Shown: positions 53,418 to 62,535, counted from the stretch's first letter. The stretch: DNA of 64,000 nucleotides from Anaerolineales bacterium (GCA_019454165.1 CP075367.1:131971-195970); one strand, 5' to 3'. Numbers and translations are program-made. The notes: generated by a model not told the origin, from the sequence alone.

Positions 53418-54434
53418 TCAGGAAGGCAGTGAGGGCAATTCCAGCAGCAAAACTTCCAGCGCCAGGCGGGTATTTACATTCGTTTCCAGCTGGGCCAGGG
53501 TGTGTTCCACGGCTTGCAGGGCGCTGGCGGCGCCCGAAAAGCCGATTTGCTGGCCAACCGAGCTGATCTCTGCCGCTCGGTCGGTGTTTGCCAGCGCTAC
53601 CGTGGCCCCGGAGGCGCTTACGAGCACATCCCGCCAGTACGAAAGCCAGACCAGAAGCAGATTTTTGACCTGCTCGCGGTCCTTGCTGGCCTTCTCAGCA
53701 AACGCAAAGCGCTGCACTTTGTTGGCCGTCAACAAACTCTGCAACGAATCCAGCCACTGCGCACGGCTTTCGAGCAACCCGGGCTCCTGATGCAAGCGCA
53801 TGGCCAACCCGGGCAGCCCCTGGCTCACGGAGGCCAGCACCCGCGCCTGCTCAGCCTCCACGCCCAGACGGGTTTGCAATGCCGGAGCCAGTTCGGCGGC
53901 CGGCAGCGGGCGCAGACGCAGTACTTCGCAACGCGAGACCACCGTAGCGGGAATGCTGTCGGCGTCCAGCGCGGTCAGGCACAGGATGACCGAAGGGTTC
54001 GGCTCCTCCAGCGTCTTGAGCAATGCATTGGCAGCTTCGTCACTGGCGTGATGGAAGTTGAGCACCAGGGCGATCTGGTAACGTGCCTCCAGCGGCGTAA
54101 GGGACAGCGAGCGGGTCAGCGCCCGCAGCGCATCGATCTTGATCTCGCGGTCACCCTCCTGGCGCTCGACCAACAGCAGGTCCGGGTGCTGCCCGCGGCC
54201 GAAGCCGCGGCAGGCGCGGCATTCGCCGCATATCTCTCCCGGCGCGGGCGGCTGCGTGCAGTTGGCCGCGGCCGCCAGACGCAAGGCCAGGCTGCGGCGG
54301 CCAACACCCAGCGGCCCGGTGAACAGGTAGGCGTGGCCCAAGCGGTTGTCGGCGATCTGGCGGCGCAGCAAACCGACCGCCCATTCGTGGCCCAGCATGC
54401 CCCAGTTGGTGTTTAAAGCAATGGGTGCTTCCAT
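53418..54434 (-). CDS. holB: DNA polymerase III delta-prime subunit
   Basis: A clamp-loader subunit of about 338 residues. It shows WAVGLLRRQIADNRLGHAYLFTGP, a P-loop-like GPLGVGRRSLAL in which the Walker Lys is Arg (delta-prime does not hydrolyse ATP), zinc-site CGECRACRGF, HHASDEAANALLKTLEEPN and VVSRCEVLRLRPL. It helps load the sliding clamp onto primed DNA. Starts at 54434 (ATG) and 54443 (GTG) are both possible. The ATG lies in the loop of a perfect inverted repeat. A TAGAAT lies 11 bases before it. Confidence 0.92.
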   Translation of the reverse strand: MEAPIALNTNWGMLGHEWAVGLLRRQIADNRLGHAYLFTGPLGVGRRSLALRLAAAANCTQPPAPGEICGECRACRGFGRGQHPDLLLVERQEGDREIKIDALRALTRSLSLTPLEARYQIALVLNFHHASDEAANALLKTLEEPNPSVILCLTALDADSIPATVVSRCEVLRLRPLPAAELAPALQTRLGVEAEQARVLASVSQGLPGLAMRLHQEPGLLESRAQWLDSLQSLLTANKVQRFAFAEKASKDREQVKNLLLVWLSYWRDVLVSASGATVALANTDRAAEISSVGQQIGFSGAASALQAVEHTLAQLETNVNTRLALEVLLLELPSLPS

Positions 54435-54447
54435 TAGAAGCACCCAT
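54421..54447. promoter_or_regulatory. Perfect 11-bp inverted repeat around the holB start
   Basis: ATGGGTGCTTC (54421-54431) and GAAGCACCCAT (54437-54447) flank a five-base loop that carries the holB ATG. It may act as a protein-binding site or as an mRNA hairpin that displays the start codon. Confidence 0.5.
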
Positions 54448-54474
54448 TCTACTCTTTGCTCACTCCGCGCTCTT

Positions 54475-55227
54475 TTAGCGCGTGCTTTTCTTTTTAGCTT
54501 TGGTCTTGGCCTTCGTCTTGGCCTTGGCTTTTGCTTTCGGCTTCGCCTTCGCTTTGGCCTTGGACTTTGCCTTTGTCTTCGCCTTGGACTTCGGCGCAGT
54601 CTTCACTTTAGCTTTTGCCTTTGACTTGGCTTTGGTTTTTGCTTTCGCCTTGGGCGCAGCTTTGGCCTTCGCTTTTGGCTTCGCCTTGGCTTTCGCTTTC
54701 GCCTTGGCTTTTGGTTTCGCTTTCGCTTTGGCTTTGGGCTTGGCTTTCGTCTTGGCCTTCGCTTTCGGCTTCGCCTTAGCCTTCGGCTTGGGCGCCGCGG
54801 CAGCGATCAGCGCCGACGGCGCTTCCACAACCGGCAGCGTCGGCGTCATCGGCTCAGGCTCCACTTCAGCTTCGGTTTCCGCTTCGCTGGCTCCCCAGGC
54901 AGATGCACTGTCCGAGCCGGCGTCATAGCCCATGTCATCCGCTTCGGCGGCGGCACCCATCTCGGCAGGCTCGTCCACGCGCAGGAACACTTCATCTCCA
55001 GCCCGCACGGCATCGCTCACCAGAATGGCCACATCGTCGCCGGGGTGGGCTTCCTCCACGCTGTTGTGCTCGATCTGCATGGAGCTGACCAGTTCCACAA
55101 GGTCTGTGCTGGAGCCCACAATATGGATCTCGTCACCCACCTTCAACGGGGCGCTCAGGCTCAGTACCGCCGCACTGGGGCCGCCGAAGAAATGTGTGAC
55201 TACACCAATTTTCTTCTCATTGTCCAT
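54475..55227 (-). CDS. EF-Tu domain II-like protein fused to a histone H1-like Lys/Ala tail
   Basis: A 250-residue three-part protein. Residues 5-85 (KIGVVTHFFGGPSAAVLSL, APLKVGDEIHIVG, SSMQIEHNSVEEAHPGDDVAI) match the small beta-barrel proteins annotated as translation elongation factor-like, related to EF-Tu domain II. Residues 86-140 are an acidic Glu/Ala/Ser linker. Residues 146-250 are near-pure KAKAKPKA repeats with Thr, Ser and Pro interruptions, as in histone H1 or bacterial Hc1/AlgP tails. The ATG at 55227 fits the barrel; an upstream in-frame start adds no homology. It is a lone gene divergent from pcrA and adjacent to holB. Confidence 0.88.
   Translation of the reverse strand: MDNEKKIGVVTHFFGGPSAAVLSLSAPLKVGDEIHIVGSSTDLVELVSSMQIEHNSVEEAHPGDDVAILVSDAVRAGDEVFLRVDEPAEMGAAAEADDMGYDAGSDSASAWGASEAETEAEVEPEPMTPTLPVVEAPSALIAAAAPKPKAKAKPKAKAKTKAKPKAKAKAKPKAKAKAKAKAKPKAKAKAAPKAKAKTKAKSKAKAKVKTAPKSKAKTKAKSKAKAKAKPKAKAKAKTKAKTKAKKKSTR
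54478..54792 (-). repeat. Coding tandem Lys/Ala repeats
   Basis: About 105 codons of irregular Lys-Ala/Pro-Lys units form the tail of the preceding gene. Codon use mixes AAA/AAG and GCC/GCT/GCG, so the DNA repeats are imperfect; unit number may vary between strains. Confidence 0.85.
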
Positions 55228-55310
55228 GTGTTTCTCCTCCAAGACTGCTGGAATGATGAAATTACTATACATCATGTGAGAGGGGCTTTCAACGCCAAGA
55301 ATCGCTACAG

Positions 55311-55316
55311 TACAAT
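55311..55316 (+). promoter_or_regulatory. TACAAT -10 box of pcrA
   Basis: TACAAT ends 6 bases before the ATG at 55323; a weak TTCAAC lies 17 bp upstream. A leaderless transcript is inferred. Confidence 0.45.
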
Positions 55317-55322
55317 CACAGC

Positions 55323-57503
55323 ATGGCAGACCTTGCTGCGGGGCTCAACTCGCAACAACAACAAGCATTGCACGCCGGCCTGGGGCCGGTTTTGGTGCTG
55401 GCCGGCCCCGGTTCGGGCAAAACCCGCGTGCTGACCCACCGCATCGCCCACCTCATCAGTGATCTGGGGGTCAACCCCTACAACATCCTCGCGGTTACTT
55501 TCACAAACAAAGCTGCCAAGGAGATGAACTCCCGTGTAGAGGCCCTGCTGGGCGGCCGCCCGCGCGGCCTGACCCTGGGCACCTTTCACTCGATCTGCGC
55601 CCGTTTGCTGCGCCAGGAGGCCGATAACCTGCCGGTCAGCAAGAACTTTGTGATCTATGACGCAGATGACCAGATCTCCCTGGTGCGCCAGGCGCTCAAA
55701 GACCTGAACGTGGACGAAAAGATGCACCGCGCCGGCGGCGTCCATGCCAGCATCTCGGCCGCCAAGAACGAGCTGGCCCTGCCCGAAGACATGCCTATCA
55801 ACAGCTACCGCGACGAGGTGGTGGCCCGGGTCTACCAGCGCTACCAGCAAGCCCTGATGGCCAACAACGCCGTGGATTTTGACGACCTGCTGCTTTGGTC
55901 GGCTCGCCTGCTGGAAGACAACCCCGAGGTGCGCCAGCGCTACGCCACCCGCTACGAACACATTCTGGTGGACGAGTTCCAGGACACCAACCAGGCCCAA
56001 TACAGCCTGCTCAAGCACCTCGCCTCTGTCCACCGCAATATCTACGTGGTGGGTGATACCGACCAATCGATCTATCGCTGGCGCGGCGCCGATTATCGCA
56101 ACGTGCTGCGCTTCGAGGAGGACTACCCGGATGCGCAGGTGATCCTGCTCGAGCAGAATTACCGCTCGACCCAGCGCATCCTCGACGCCGCCATGGCCGT
56201 GATCGACCGCAACCCGCACCGCACGCGCAAGCACCTCTTCACGGACCGCGGCCACGGCAGCAAGATCATCTACCAGCAGACCCTCAATGAAGAGGAAACC
56301 GGCAAGTTCGTGGTCGAGAGCATCGCAACCGCCATCGCCGCCCGCGGCGCCCGCCCGGGGGACTTCGCCGTGATGTATCGCACCAACGCCCAGTCCCGCC
56401 TGATCGAAGAAGCTTTCCTGCGCGCCAACCTGCCCTACAAGCTGGTCGGCGCCCAGCGCTTCTACGGCCGCCGCGAGATCAAAGACGTGCTCTGCTACCT
56501 GCGCCTGGTCTTCAACCCAAATGATGAGGTCAGCCTGGGCCGCGTCATCAATGTGCCCACCCGCCGCATCGGCATCAAGAGCCAGGCCGCGTTGCGCACC
56601 ATCGCATTGCAGAACAAGACCACGCCGGGCGCGCTGCTGATCCACATGGGCGCCAATCCGGAAGACCCGCGCTTCGCGCCGATCTCATCCCCCACCGCGC
56701 AGGCCATGACCCGCTTCGGCCAATTGCTGGCCCGCTGGAACGAACTGGCCCAGGCCGGCGCCGAACCCATGCCGCTGATGGACCGCATCCTTGCCGATGT
56801 GGATTACCACGGCTACCTGATGGCCGATGGACCGGACGAAGAAGCCCAGGATCGCTGGGACAACGTGCAGGAGCTTCGCCGCCTTGCCGCCGAATACGCC
56901 GGCAAGACCCTACCGGAGTTCCTCGAGAACATCGCCCTCGTATCAGACCAGGACACCATCGACGAATCCGGCGATGTGCCCACCCTGCTCACCCTGCACG
57001 CCGCCAAGGGCCTCGAATTCTCCACCGTGTTCATCACCGGCCTGAACGATGGCACCCTGCCGCACCAACGCGCCCTGGATGACCCCGAAGAGATGGAAGA
57101 AGAACGCCGCCTATTCTATGTAGGCATCACCCGCGCCAAGGACCAACTGGTATTGGTGCACAACATGTACCGCAGCAGTTATGGCTACGCCGAGGGCACG
57201 CTGCCCTCGCGCTTTTTGGATGATCTGCCGGATGAACTCATCGAGGGCGGCAACCAAACCCGCCTGGAGCATCCCAACCGGCCTGACCGCTGGCAGAACC
57301 CGCGCCAGCGCAGCGCGCCCATCTTGCAAACCCAGTTCAAGCCAGGCATGAACGTGCTGCACCCCACATGGGGTGAAGGCATGGTGCTCAACAGCCGCAT
57401 TCAGGATGATGATGAAATGGTGGACATCTTCTTTCAGGATGTCGGCCTCAAAAAAGTGATGGCGGCTTTCGCCAACCTGCAACCACTACCTAAAGGCAAA
57501 TAA
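55323..57503 (+). CDS. pcrA: UvrD/PcrA-type DNA helicase
   Basis: A 726-residue superfamily 1A 3'-5' helicase. Motifs in order: Q-motif LNSQQQQALHAG, Walker A LAGPGSGKTRVL, Ia VTFTNKAAKEM, TLGTFHSICARLLR, II LVDEFQDTNQAQY, III VVGDTDQSIYRWRGA, IV LEQNYRSTQRIL, V LLTLHAAKGLEF, VI EERRLFYVGITRAKDQL. The C-terminal RNAP-binding Tudor-like piece (GMNVLHPTWGEGMVLNS) is present. It acts in nucleotide-excision repair, fork clearance and plasmid replication in other bacteria. It lies 3 bases before galE. Confidence 0.96.
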   Translation: MADLAAGLNSQQQQALHAGLGPVLVLAGPGSGKTRVLTHRIAHLISDLGVNPYNILAVTFTNKAAKEMNSRVEALLGGRPRGLTLGTFHSICARLLRQEADNLPVSKNFVIYDADDQISLVRQALKDLNVDEKMHRAGGVHASISAAKNELALPEDMPINSYRDEVVARVYQRYQQALMANNAVDFDDLLLWSARLLEDNPEVRQRYATRYEHILVDEFQDTNQAQYSLLKHLASVHRNIYVVGDTDQSIYRWRGADYRNVLRFEEDYPDAQVILLEQNYRSTQRILDAAMAVIDRNPHRTRKHLFTDRGHGSKIIYQQTLNEEETGKFVVESIATAIAARGARPGDFAVMYRTNAQSRLIEEAFLRANLPYKLVGAQRFYGRREIKDVLCYLRLVFNPNDEVSLGRVINVPTRRIGIKSQAALRTIALQNKTTPGALLIHMGANPEDPRFAPISSPTAQAMTRFGQLLARWNELAQAGAEPMPLMDRILADVDYHGYLMADGPDEEAQDRWDNVQELRRLAAEYAGKTLPEFLENIALVSDQDTIDESGDVPTLLTLHAAKGLEFSTVFITGLNDGTLPHQRALDDPEEMEEERRLFYVGITRAKDQLVLVHNMYRSSYGYAEGTLPSRFLDDLPDELIEGGNQTRLEHPNRPDRWQNPRQRSAPILQTQFKPGMNVLHPTWGEGMVLNSRIQDDDEMVDIFFQDVGLKKVMAAFANLQPLPKGK

Positions 57504-57506
57504 ACG

Positions 57507-58487
57507 ATGAACATCTTTCTGAGCGGCGGCGCGGGCTACATTGGCTCCGCCGTCGCGGCCGAACTGATAGCCGCCGGACACCAGGTCACCGTATACGACT
57601 CGCTCGTCACCGGGCATCGCCAGGCGGTGCCTGACGCGGCCACCTTCGTGCAGGCTGACCTGGCCGACAATGCAGCGCTGCGCGCTGCATTGTCGGCCGC
57701 CAAGTTCGAGGCGGTGCTGCACTTCGCCGGCTTCATCGAAGCCGGCGAAAGTATGCAGGACCCCGGCAAGTACTTCGAGAACAACGTCACCAACTCCTTC
57801 AAGCTCATCGAGGCCGCCCAGCAAGCCGGTGTGCAGCGCTTCGTGTTCTCCTCCACTGCTGCGGTGTACCGCAGCAGTGATGAGCCCCTCAGCGAAGACT
57901 CGCCACTGGGGCCAGAGAACACCTACGGCCAGACCAAGCTAATGGTCGAACAGGCGCTGGAGTGGTACCGCAAAGCGCATGGCATGCGCTTTGCCGCCCT
58001 GCGCTACTTCAATGCCTCGGGCGCGTATCCAGACCGCGGTGAGGGCCACCAGCCCGAAAGCCATCTCATCCCGCTCGTGCTGCGCGTCGCATTAGGGCAG
58101 CGTGACGACATCGCCATCTACGGCGACGACTACGCCACGCCGGACGGCACTTGCATCCGTGACTACATCCACCTGGCTGACCTCGCCTCTGCGCACCTGC
58201 TGGCCCTGGATGCGCTGGCCGAGCGCGACCGCCTGGTCTACAACCTGGGCAGCGGCCGCGGCTACTCCGTGCTTGAGGTGATCGAGGCGGCCCGCAAGGT
58301 GACCGGCCACGCCATCCCGGCCGTGCACAGCCCGCGCCGCCCGGGTGACGCCGCCCGCCTGGTGGCGTCGCCGGCGCTGATCCAACGCGAGCTGGGATGG
58401 CAGACTGTACACTCCAGCCTGGAGAGCATCATGAGCAGCGCCTGGGCCTGGCACCAAAGCCACCCGCACGGGTACGACCACGCATGA
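57507..58487 (+). CDS. galE: UDP-glucose 4-epimerase
   Basis: A 326-residue short-chain dehydrogenase that interconverts UDP-glucose and UDP-galactose. NAD binds at FLSGGAGYIGSAVAAEL; the catalytic Ser is in VFSSTAAVY and Tyr-Lys in YGQTKLMVE. Substrate marks are RYFNASGAYPDRGEGH and YATPDGTCIRDYIHLADLASAHLLAL. Length is normal. It overlaps the next gene by four bases (ATGA). Confidence 0.95.
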   Translation: MNIFLSGGAGYIGSAVAAELIAAGHQVTVYDSLVTGHRQAVPDAATFVQADLADNAALRAALSAAKFEAVLHFAGFIEAGESMQDPGKYFENNVTNSFKLIEAAQQAGVQRFVFSSTAAVYRSSDEPLSEDSPLGPENTYGQTKLMVEQALEWYRKAHGMRFAALRYFNASGAYPDRGEGHQPESHLIPLVLRVALGQRDDIAIYGDDYATPDGTCIRDYIHLADLASAHLLALDALAERDRLVYNLGSGRGYSVLEVIEAARKVTGHAIPAVHSPRRPGDAARLVASPALIQRELGWQTVHSSLESIMSSAWAWHQSHPHGYDHA

Positions 58488-58912
58488 AGATCTACTTTGC
58501 CTGCTCCATCATCGGCGGCCGTCAGGATGAGGCCGCCTACCGCCACATCGTCCAGGCCATGCTGGACGATGGCCACGCGGTGCCCACGGCCGGCAACGCC
58601 GGCATCGTGGGCGCCAGCCACGCCGGCCTGGAGCCGGACATGGACCCGGTGGCGGTCTACAGCCGCGATATTGGCTGGATCGATGAAAGCGACACGCTGA
58701 TCGCCGAAGTCAGCACGCCGTCACACGGCGTGGGCTATGAAATTGGCTATGCGTTGGAGCATCAGAAGCCGGTGCTGTGCATCTTTCGCCAGGGCGTACG
58801 CGTGTCGAAGATGATCACCGGCAACACCATGCCCGGCCTGCAAGTCGCTGAATATGCAAATGAGCGTGAAGCGATCGAGATCGTGCGGAATTTCCTGGCG
58901 AATTTGAGCTAA
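58484..58912 (+). CDS. 2'-deoxynucleoside 5'-phosphate N-hydrolase (DNPH1/RCL-like)
   Basis: A 142-residue nucleoside 2-deoxyribosyltransferase-fold enzyme. It starts KIYFACSIIGGRQDEAAYR and has a catalytic-type Glu in AEVSTPSHGVGYEIGYAL, the pattern of DNPH1 hydrolases, which split deoxynucleotides into base and deoxyribose phosphate and clean up modified dNMPs. It is coupled to galE by an ATGA overlap. Its stop overlaps, tail to tail, the stop of the next histidine kinase by four bases. Confidence 0.88.
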   Translation: MKIYFACSIIGGRQDEAAYRHIVQAMLDDGHAVPTAGNAGIVGASHAGLEPDMDPVAVYSRDIGWIDESDTLIAEVSTPSHGVGYEIGYALEHQKPVLCIFRQGVRVSKMITGNTMPGLQVAEYANEREAIEIVRNFLANLS

Positions 58913-60336
58913 GTCTTCGCCAGCGGCAGCACCACAGTAAAGATGCTGCCTTCCCCAACTTTTGAATCAACCCAGATGCGCCCGCGGTGGTTCTCCACGA
59001 TCGTCTTGACGATCGCCAGGCCTAACCCCGTGCCGGGCACGTTCGGCAGCGCGTTGGTGGCGCGGTAGAAGCGGTCGAAGATCTTGGTCTGCTCATCCAG
59101 GGGGATGCCCGGGCCGGTATCGGCCACATGCAAAATGAGCTGCTTTTGCTCATGGCGCAGCATCACGCGCACCTCGCCGCCCTCCGGCGTGTACTTGATC
59201 GCGTTGCCGATCAGGTTGGCCGCCACCTGGCCCAGCTGGGTATGGCTGCCCAGCACCGCGGGCAAGTTATCCCCGGTGGACAGTTTGAAGCTCTGCGCCT
59301 TGGCTTCGATCTGAGACTGGAACGCCTCGATGGTCTTCTCAACGATGGCGCACAGATCCACCGGGGCCAGCTCGTCGATCAGGCCCACTTCCACGCGGCC
59401 GAGGTCGAGCAGGTCATCGATCAGCTCAGTCGTGGTGTGCACGCTGGTCTTGACCCGCCGGATGAACTCGGCCTGCTGCGGGTTCACCGGGCCGGCCCGC
59501 TCGATCAATTCGACATACCCAAGAATCGCCGTGAGCGGAGAGCGCAGGTCATGCGAGACCGTGTTGACAAAATCCTTGCGCAGATGGTCGAGCTCGATCA
59601 GGTTGGTGATGTCGTGCAGGCTGATGACCGTGCCCAAGCCCTGAATGACTGACAGCCGCGCGTCATACGTGCGCCCCGTGGGGCTCTTGATCTCAGCCCG
59701 TGCACTCTCGGCCGCCGGCTTGTCGAGCGCGTCCAACAGTTCCTTATTCGGCAGCACATCCTGCAATCTGCGCCCAGCCGGGTCTTTGCTGCCCAGGCCA
59801 AATGCCTTGCGGAAGGCGCGGTTGACCATCAGCACCTTGCGATCCGCATCCACCAGGATCACGCCGTCGTTGACCTGCTGCAGAATGCTTTCGAGCTCGG
59901 CCAGGCGGCGGGCCAGCGGCCCGGTGACCCGCCCGGTCTCGCGGCGCAGCCAGCCTTCCCAGCGGCGCTTGCGCTCCAGGCCGCGGCTGGCTGCCTCCAG
60001 CAGCACGGCCGGCTCCACCGGCAGGGTCAGATAGTCCACGAAGCCCAACTGGACGCCGCGCAAAAGCTGCTCCTGCGAGGCGTGCTGCGCCAGGAAGATC
60101 ACCGGCAAGGTAGGTTGGCTGGTCTTGATGCTTTCAGCGAATTCGAACGAGTCTTCCTCAGCAAAATCCCCCAGAAACAACACATCCGGCTTCTGCGTGC
60201 GCAGCAGGCGGCGCAATTCGCCGCCGCTATGCGCCAGGGCAGCAGCGTAACCCGCCGGCTCCAGCACACGCTCAGCCAGCTGCTTGCACTCGATCTTGTC
60301 TGGCAGGGCCAGCAGCACTTGCTTAGGCACAGGCAC
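58909..60336 (-). CDS. Histidine kinase with N-terminal pseudo-receiver and PAS domain
   Basis: A 475-residue cytoplasmic kinase. Residues 6-120 fold like a receiver, but the phospho-acceptor region reads KPDVLFLGDFAEEDSFEF, which puts Gly where Asp is expected, and no acidic pair follows the first strand. A PAS domain follows (LESILQQVNDGVILVDADRKVLMVNRAF), then HisKA with HDLRSPLTAILGYVELIE and an ATPase with NLIGNAIKYTPEGG, DTGPGIPLDEQTKIFDRF and GTGLGLAIVKTIVENHRG. The start is probably a GTG at 60336, three bases after a TATTAT. No cognate regulator is adjacent. Confidence 0.9.
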   Translation of the reverse strand: MPVPKQVLLALPDKIECKQLAERVLEPAGYAAALAHSGGELRRLLRTQKPDVLFLGDFAEEDSFEFAESIKTSQPTLPVIFLAQHASQEQLLRGVQLGFVDYLTLPVEPAVLLEAASRGLERKRRWEGWLRRETGRVTGPLARRLAELESILQQVNDGVILVDADRKVLMVNRAFRKAFGLGSKDPAGRRLQDVLPNKELLDALDKPAAESARAEIKSPTGRTYDARLSVIQGLGTVISLHDITNLIELDHLRKDFVNTVSHDLRSPLTAILGYVELIERAGPVNPQQAEFIRRVKTSVHTTTELIDDLLDLGRVEVGLIDELAPVDLCAIVEKTIEAFQSQIEAKAQSFKLSTGDNLPAVLGSHTQLGQVAANLIGNAIKYTPEGGEVRVMLRHEQKQLILHVADTGPGIPLDEQTKIFDRFYRATNALPNVPGTGLGLAIVKTIVENHRGRIWVDSKVGEGSIFTVVLPLAKT

Positions 60337-60375
60337 GGAATAATAGCACGGGCTGGCTTTCTAACAATGCTCTTA

Positions 60376-60403
60376 TTGACTCCGTAAGGTGGGGTCATAG
60401 AAT
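60376..60403 (+). promoter_or_regulatory. Promoter of the J-protein gene
   Basis: TTGACT (60376-60381) and TAGAAT (60398-60403) are 16 bases apart. It starts near 60410, with a leader of about 17 bases. Confidence 0.6.
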
Positions 60404-60426
60404 ACAGCAACGACCCGAGCTGCATT

Positions 60427-61347
60427 ATGGAATACAAAGATTATTACAAGGTGCTTGGGGTTGGCCGGGATGCCAGCGCAGAAGACATCAAGAAAGCCTA
60501 TCGCAAACTGGCGCTGAAGTATCACCCAGACCGAAACCCAGGCGACAAGACCGCAGAAGACAAATTCAAAGAGGTCAATGAGGCCAACCAGGTGCTCAGT
60601 GACCCGGAAAAACGCGCCCACTATGACCAGCTGGGCAGCGCCTATACCCAATGGGAACGTGGTGGCGGCCAACCCGGCGGCTTTGACTGGGGCCAGTGGA
60701 GCAACCGCGGCAACGGCAATGTGCATGTGGAATATGCCGACCCGGCCGATGTGTTCGGCGGGCGCATGGGCAGCTTCTCTGACTTCTTTGAGCAGATCTT
60801 CGGCGGCTTCCAGGGCGGCGGCTTCGGCCAGACCGCCACGCGCCGCCCGCAAGGCACACGCCCCGCCCCAGCCTATGAGCAGCACATCAGCATCAGCCTC
60901 GACGAGGCCTACCGCGGCGGCAGCCGCCTGCTCGACCTGAACGGCAAACGCCTCGAAGTCAAGATCCCCGCCGGCGCCCAAACCGGCACCAAGATCCGCA
61001 TGGCCGGCGCGGCCAACGGCAGCGACCTGTACCTGATCGTAGATGTAACCGCCGACCCGCGCTTCACGCGTGAGGGCGACAACCTGCGCACCGAAGTGCC
61101 GATCGATCTGGCCACGGCGGCCGGCGGCGGCGAAGTGCGCGTGCCCACTCTGGAGGGCGAGGTGGTGCTGACCGTGCCGGCCGGCACGCAGCCCAATCAA
61201 TCTTTCCGTCTCAAGGGCAAAGGCATGCCGAAGCTCAAGCAGCCCAGCACCCGCGGCGACCTGTACGCTCAGGCGCGCATCCGCATACCCAAGATCACCG
61301 ATCCAGAAGACAAAGAACTTCTGAAGAAACTTTCGCAGAATAGCTAA
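60427..61347 (+). CDS. DnaJ-family co-chaperone without zinc finger (CbpA-like)
   Basis: A 306-residue type B J-protein. The J domain has [34 protein letters not shown] with the HPD motif near residue 33. A Gly/Phe-rich linker follows ([10 protein letters not shown]), then two C-terminal substrate-binding barrels ([16 protein letters not shown] and [25 protein letters not shown]). The four CxxCxGxG zinc repeats of DnaJ are absent, which matches CbpA. It would stimulate DnaK; no dnaK is in the window. The HtrA genes follow, suggesting a protein-quality-control unit. Confidence 0.93.
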   Translation: MEYKDYYKVLGVGRDASAEDIKKAYRKLALKYHPDRNPGDKTAEDKFKEVNEANQVLSDPEKRAHYDQLGSAYTQWERGGGQPGGFDWGQWSNRGNGNVHVEYADPADVFGGRMGSFSDFFEQIFGGFQGGGFGQTATRRPQGTRPAPAYEQHISISLDEAYRGGSRLLDLNGKRLEVKIPAGAQTGTKIRMAGAANGSDLYLIVDVTADPRFTREGDNLRTEVPIDLATAAGGGEVRVPTLEGEVVLTVPAGTQPNQSFRLKGKGMPKLKQPSTRGDLYAQARIRIPKITDPEDKELLKKLSQNS

Positions 61348-61362
61348 CTGACAAGAGGTCTT

Positions 61363-62535
61363 ATGCATACACAACGCAACCGTTCGTTCCTGGCAGTCAT
61401 CAGCGTGCTGGTGCTGGCAGCCCTGGCCTGCGGCACCATCTCGCTGCCCAATGCCGGCGAAGCCCTGCAAGACTTTGGCAACCAGGTGCAGGAGCAGATA
61501 GAGAACATGGATCTGCCGCAACTGCAACAGCCCAACCCAGAGGTGCAGGTCTCCAGCGATATGCTTTCCCAGCAAGAGGCGCTGGTCTCGCTGTATGAGG
61601 CCGTCAGCCCGGGCGTGGTGTCCATCGCCGTCGTCTCCGGCCAAGGCGGCGCGCAAGGCTCCGGCTTTGTGTATGACATGCAGGGCCACATCGTCACCAA
61701 CTTCCATGTCGTCGAAGGCGCCCAGTACATTGAAGTCACCTTCCCCTCCGGCTTCCAGGCCGTGGGCGAAGTCATCGGTGAGGATCTTGACTCGGACCTG
61801 GCGGTGTTGAAGATCGACGCGCCGGCCGAGGAACTGTTCCCGGTGCAAATGGGTGACTCGGACGCGCTGCAAGTGGGCCAATACGTCGTGGCGATCGGCA
61901 ATCCCTTCGGCCTGAGCGGTAGCATGAGCCTGGGCGTGATCTCCAGCAAGGGGCGTACGCTCGACTCGATGAACCTGGCCCCCAACTCCACCCAGTTCTT
62001 CAGCGCCGGTGACATCATCCAGACCGATGCGGCCATCAACCCCGGCAACTCTGGCGGCCCGCTGCTAAACCTGTATGGCGAAGTGGTGGGCGTGAACCGC
62101 GCCATCCGTTCGTTCAGTTTCAATGAAACCGGAGATGCGCTGAATTCCGGTATCGGCTTTGCCATCTCCGCCAACATCGTCAAGCGCGTGGTGCCGAGCC
62201 TGATCGAAGTCGGCCACTACGAATACCCCTATCTGGGCCTGAGCAGCAGCTCCAACCTAAGCCTGGCTGCCGCCCAGCAACTGGGGCTGGAGAACAACAA
62301 CGGCGCCCTGGTGGCCGCGGTAGTGGACGGCGGCCCGTCAGACCAGGCCGGCTTGCAACAAGGCGACATGATCAAAGCCATCAACGGCCGCCTGGTCAAG
62401 AACTTTGACCAGCTCATCGCTTACCTGTTCGGCAATACCAGCCCCGGGGATGTGGTTCTGCTCGACATCATCCGTGAGGGCCAGACCATGCAGATCAACC
62501 TGACCCTGGGCGCCCGCCCCGTGAGCCCTCCGTAG
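61363..62535 (+). CDS. HtrA/DegP-type serine protease lipoprotein, first copy
   Basis: A 390-residue S1C protease. The signal peptide ends in ALACG (lipobox), then a Gln/Pro-rich linker. The catalytic triad is His in GHIVTNFHVV, Asp in DSDLAVLKI and Ser in INPGNSGGPLLN. One PDZ domain (LGLSSSSNLSLAAAQQLG to ILTLGARP-like end, with GPSDQAGLQQGDMI) closes the protein. It is predicted to be a membrane-tethered extracellular protease/chaperone. AGAGG precedes the ATG at 61363. Confidence 0.93.
   Translation: MHTQRNRSFLAVISVLVLAALACGTISLPNAGEALQDFGNQVQEQIENMDLPQLQQPNPEVQVSSDMLSQQEALVSLYEAVSPGVVSIAVVSGQGGAQGSGFVYDMQGHIVTNFHVVEGAQYIEVTFPSGFQAVGEVIGEDLDSDLAVLKIDAPAEELFPVQMGDSDALQVGQYVVAIGNPFGLSGSMSLGVISSKGRTLDSMNLAPNSTQFFSAGDIIQTDAAINPGNSGGPLLNLYGEVVGVNRAIRSFSFNETGDALNSGIGFAISANIVKRVVPSLIEVGHYEYPYLGLSSSSNLSLAAAQQLGLENNNGALVAAVVDGGPSDQAGLQQGDMIKAINGRLVKNFDQLIAYLFGNTSPGDVVLLDIIREGQTMQINLTLGARPVSPP

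Noticed and set aside
54478..54792. Repetitive DNA that could suggest a CRISPR array or minisatellite
   Set aside because: The repeats are irregular, have no spacers and translate into a continuous Lys/Ala tail in frame with a conserved domain.
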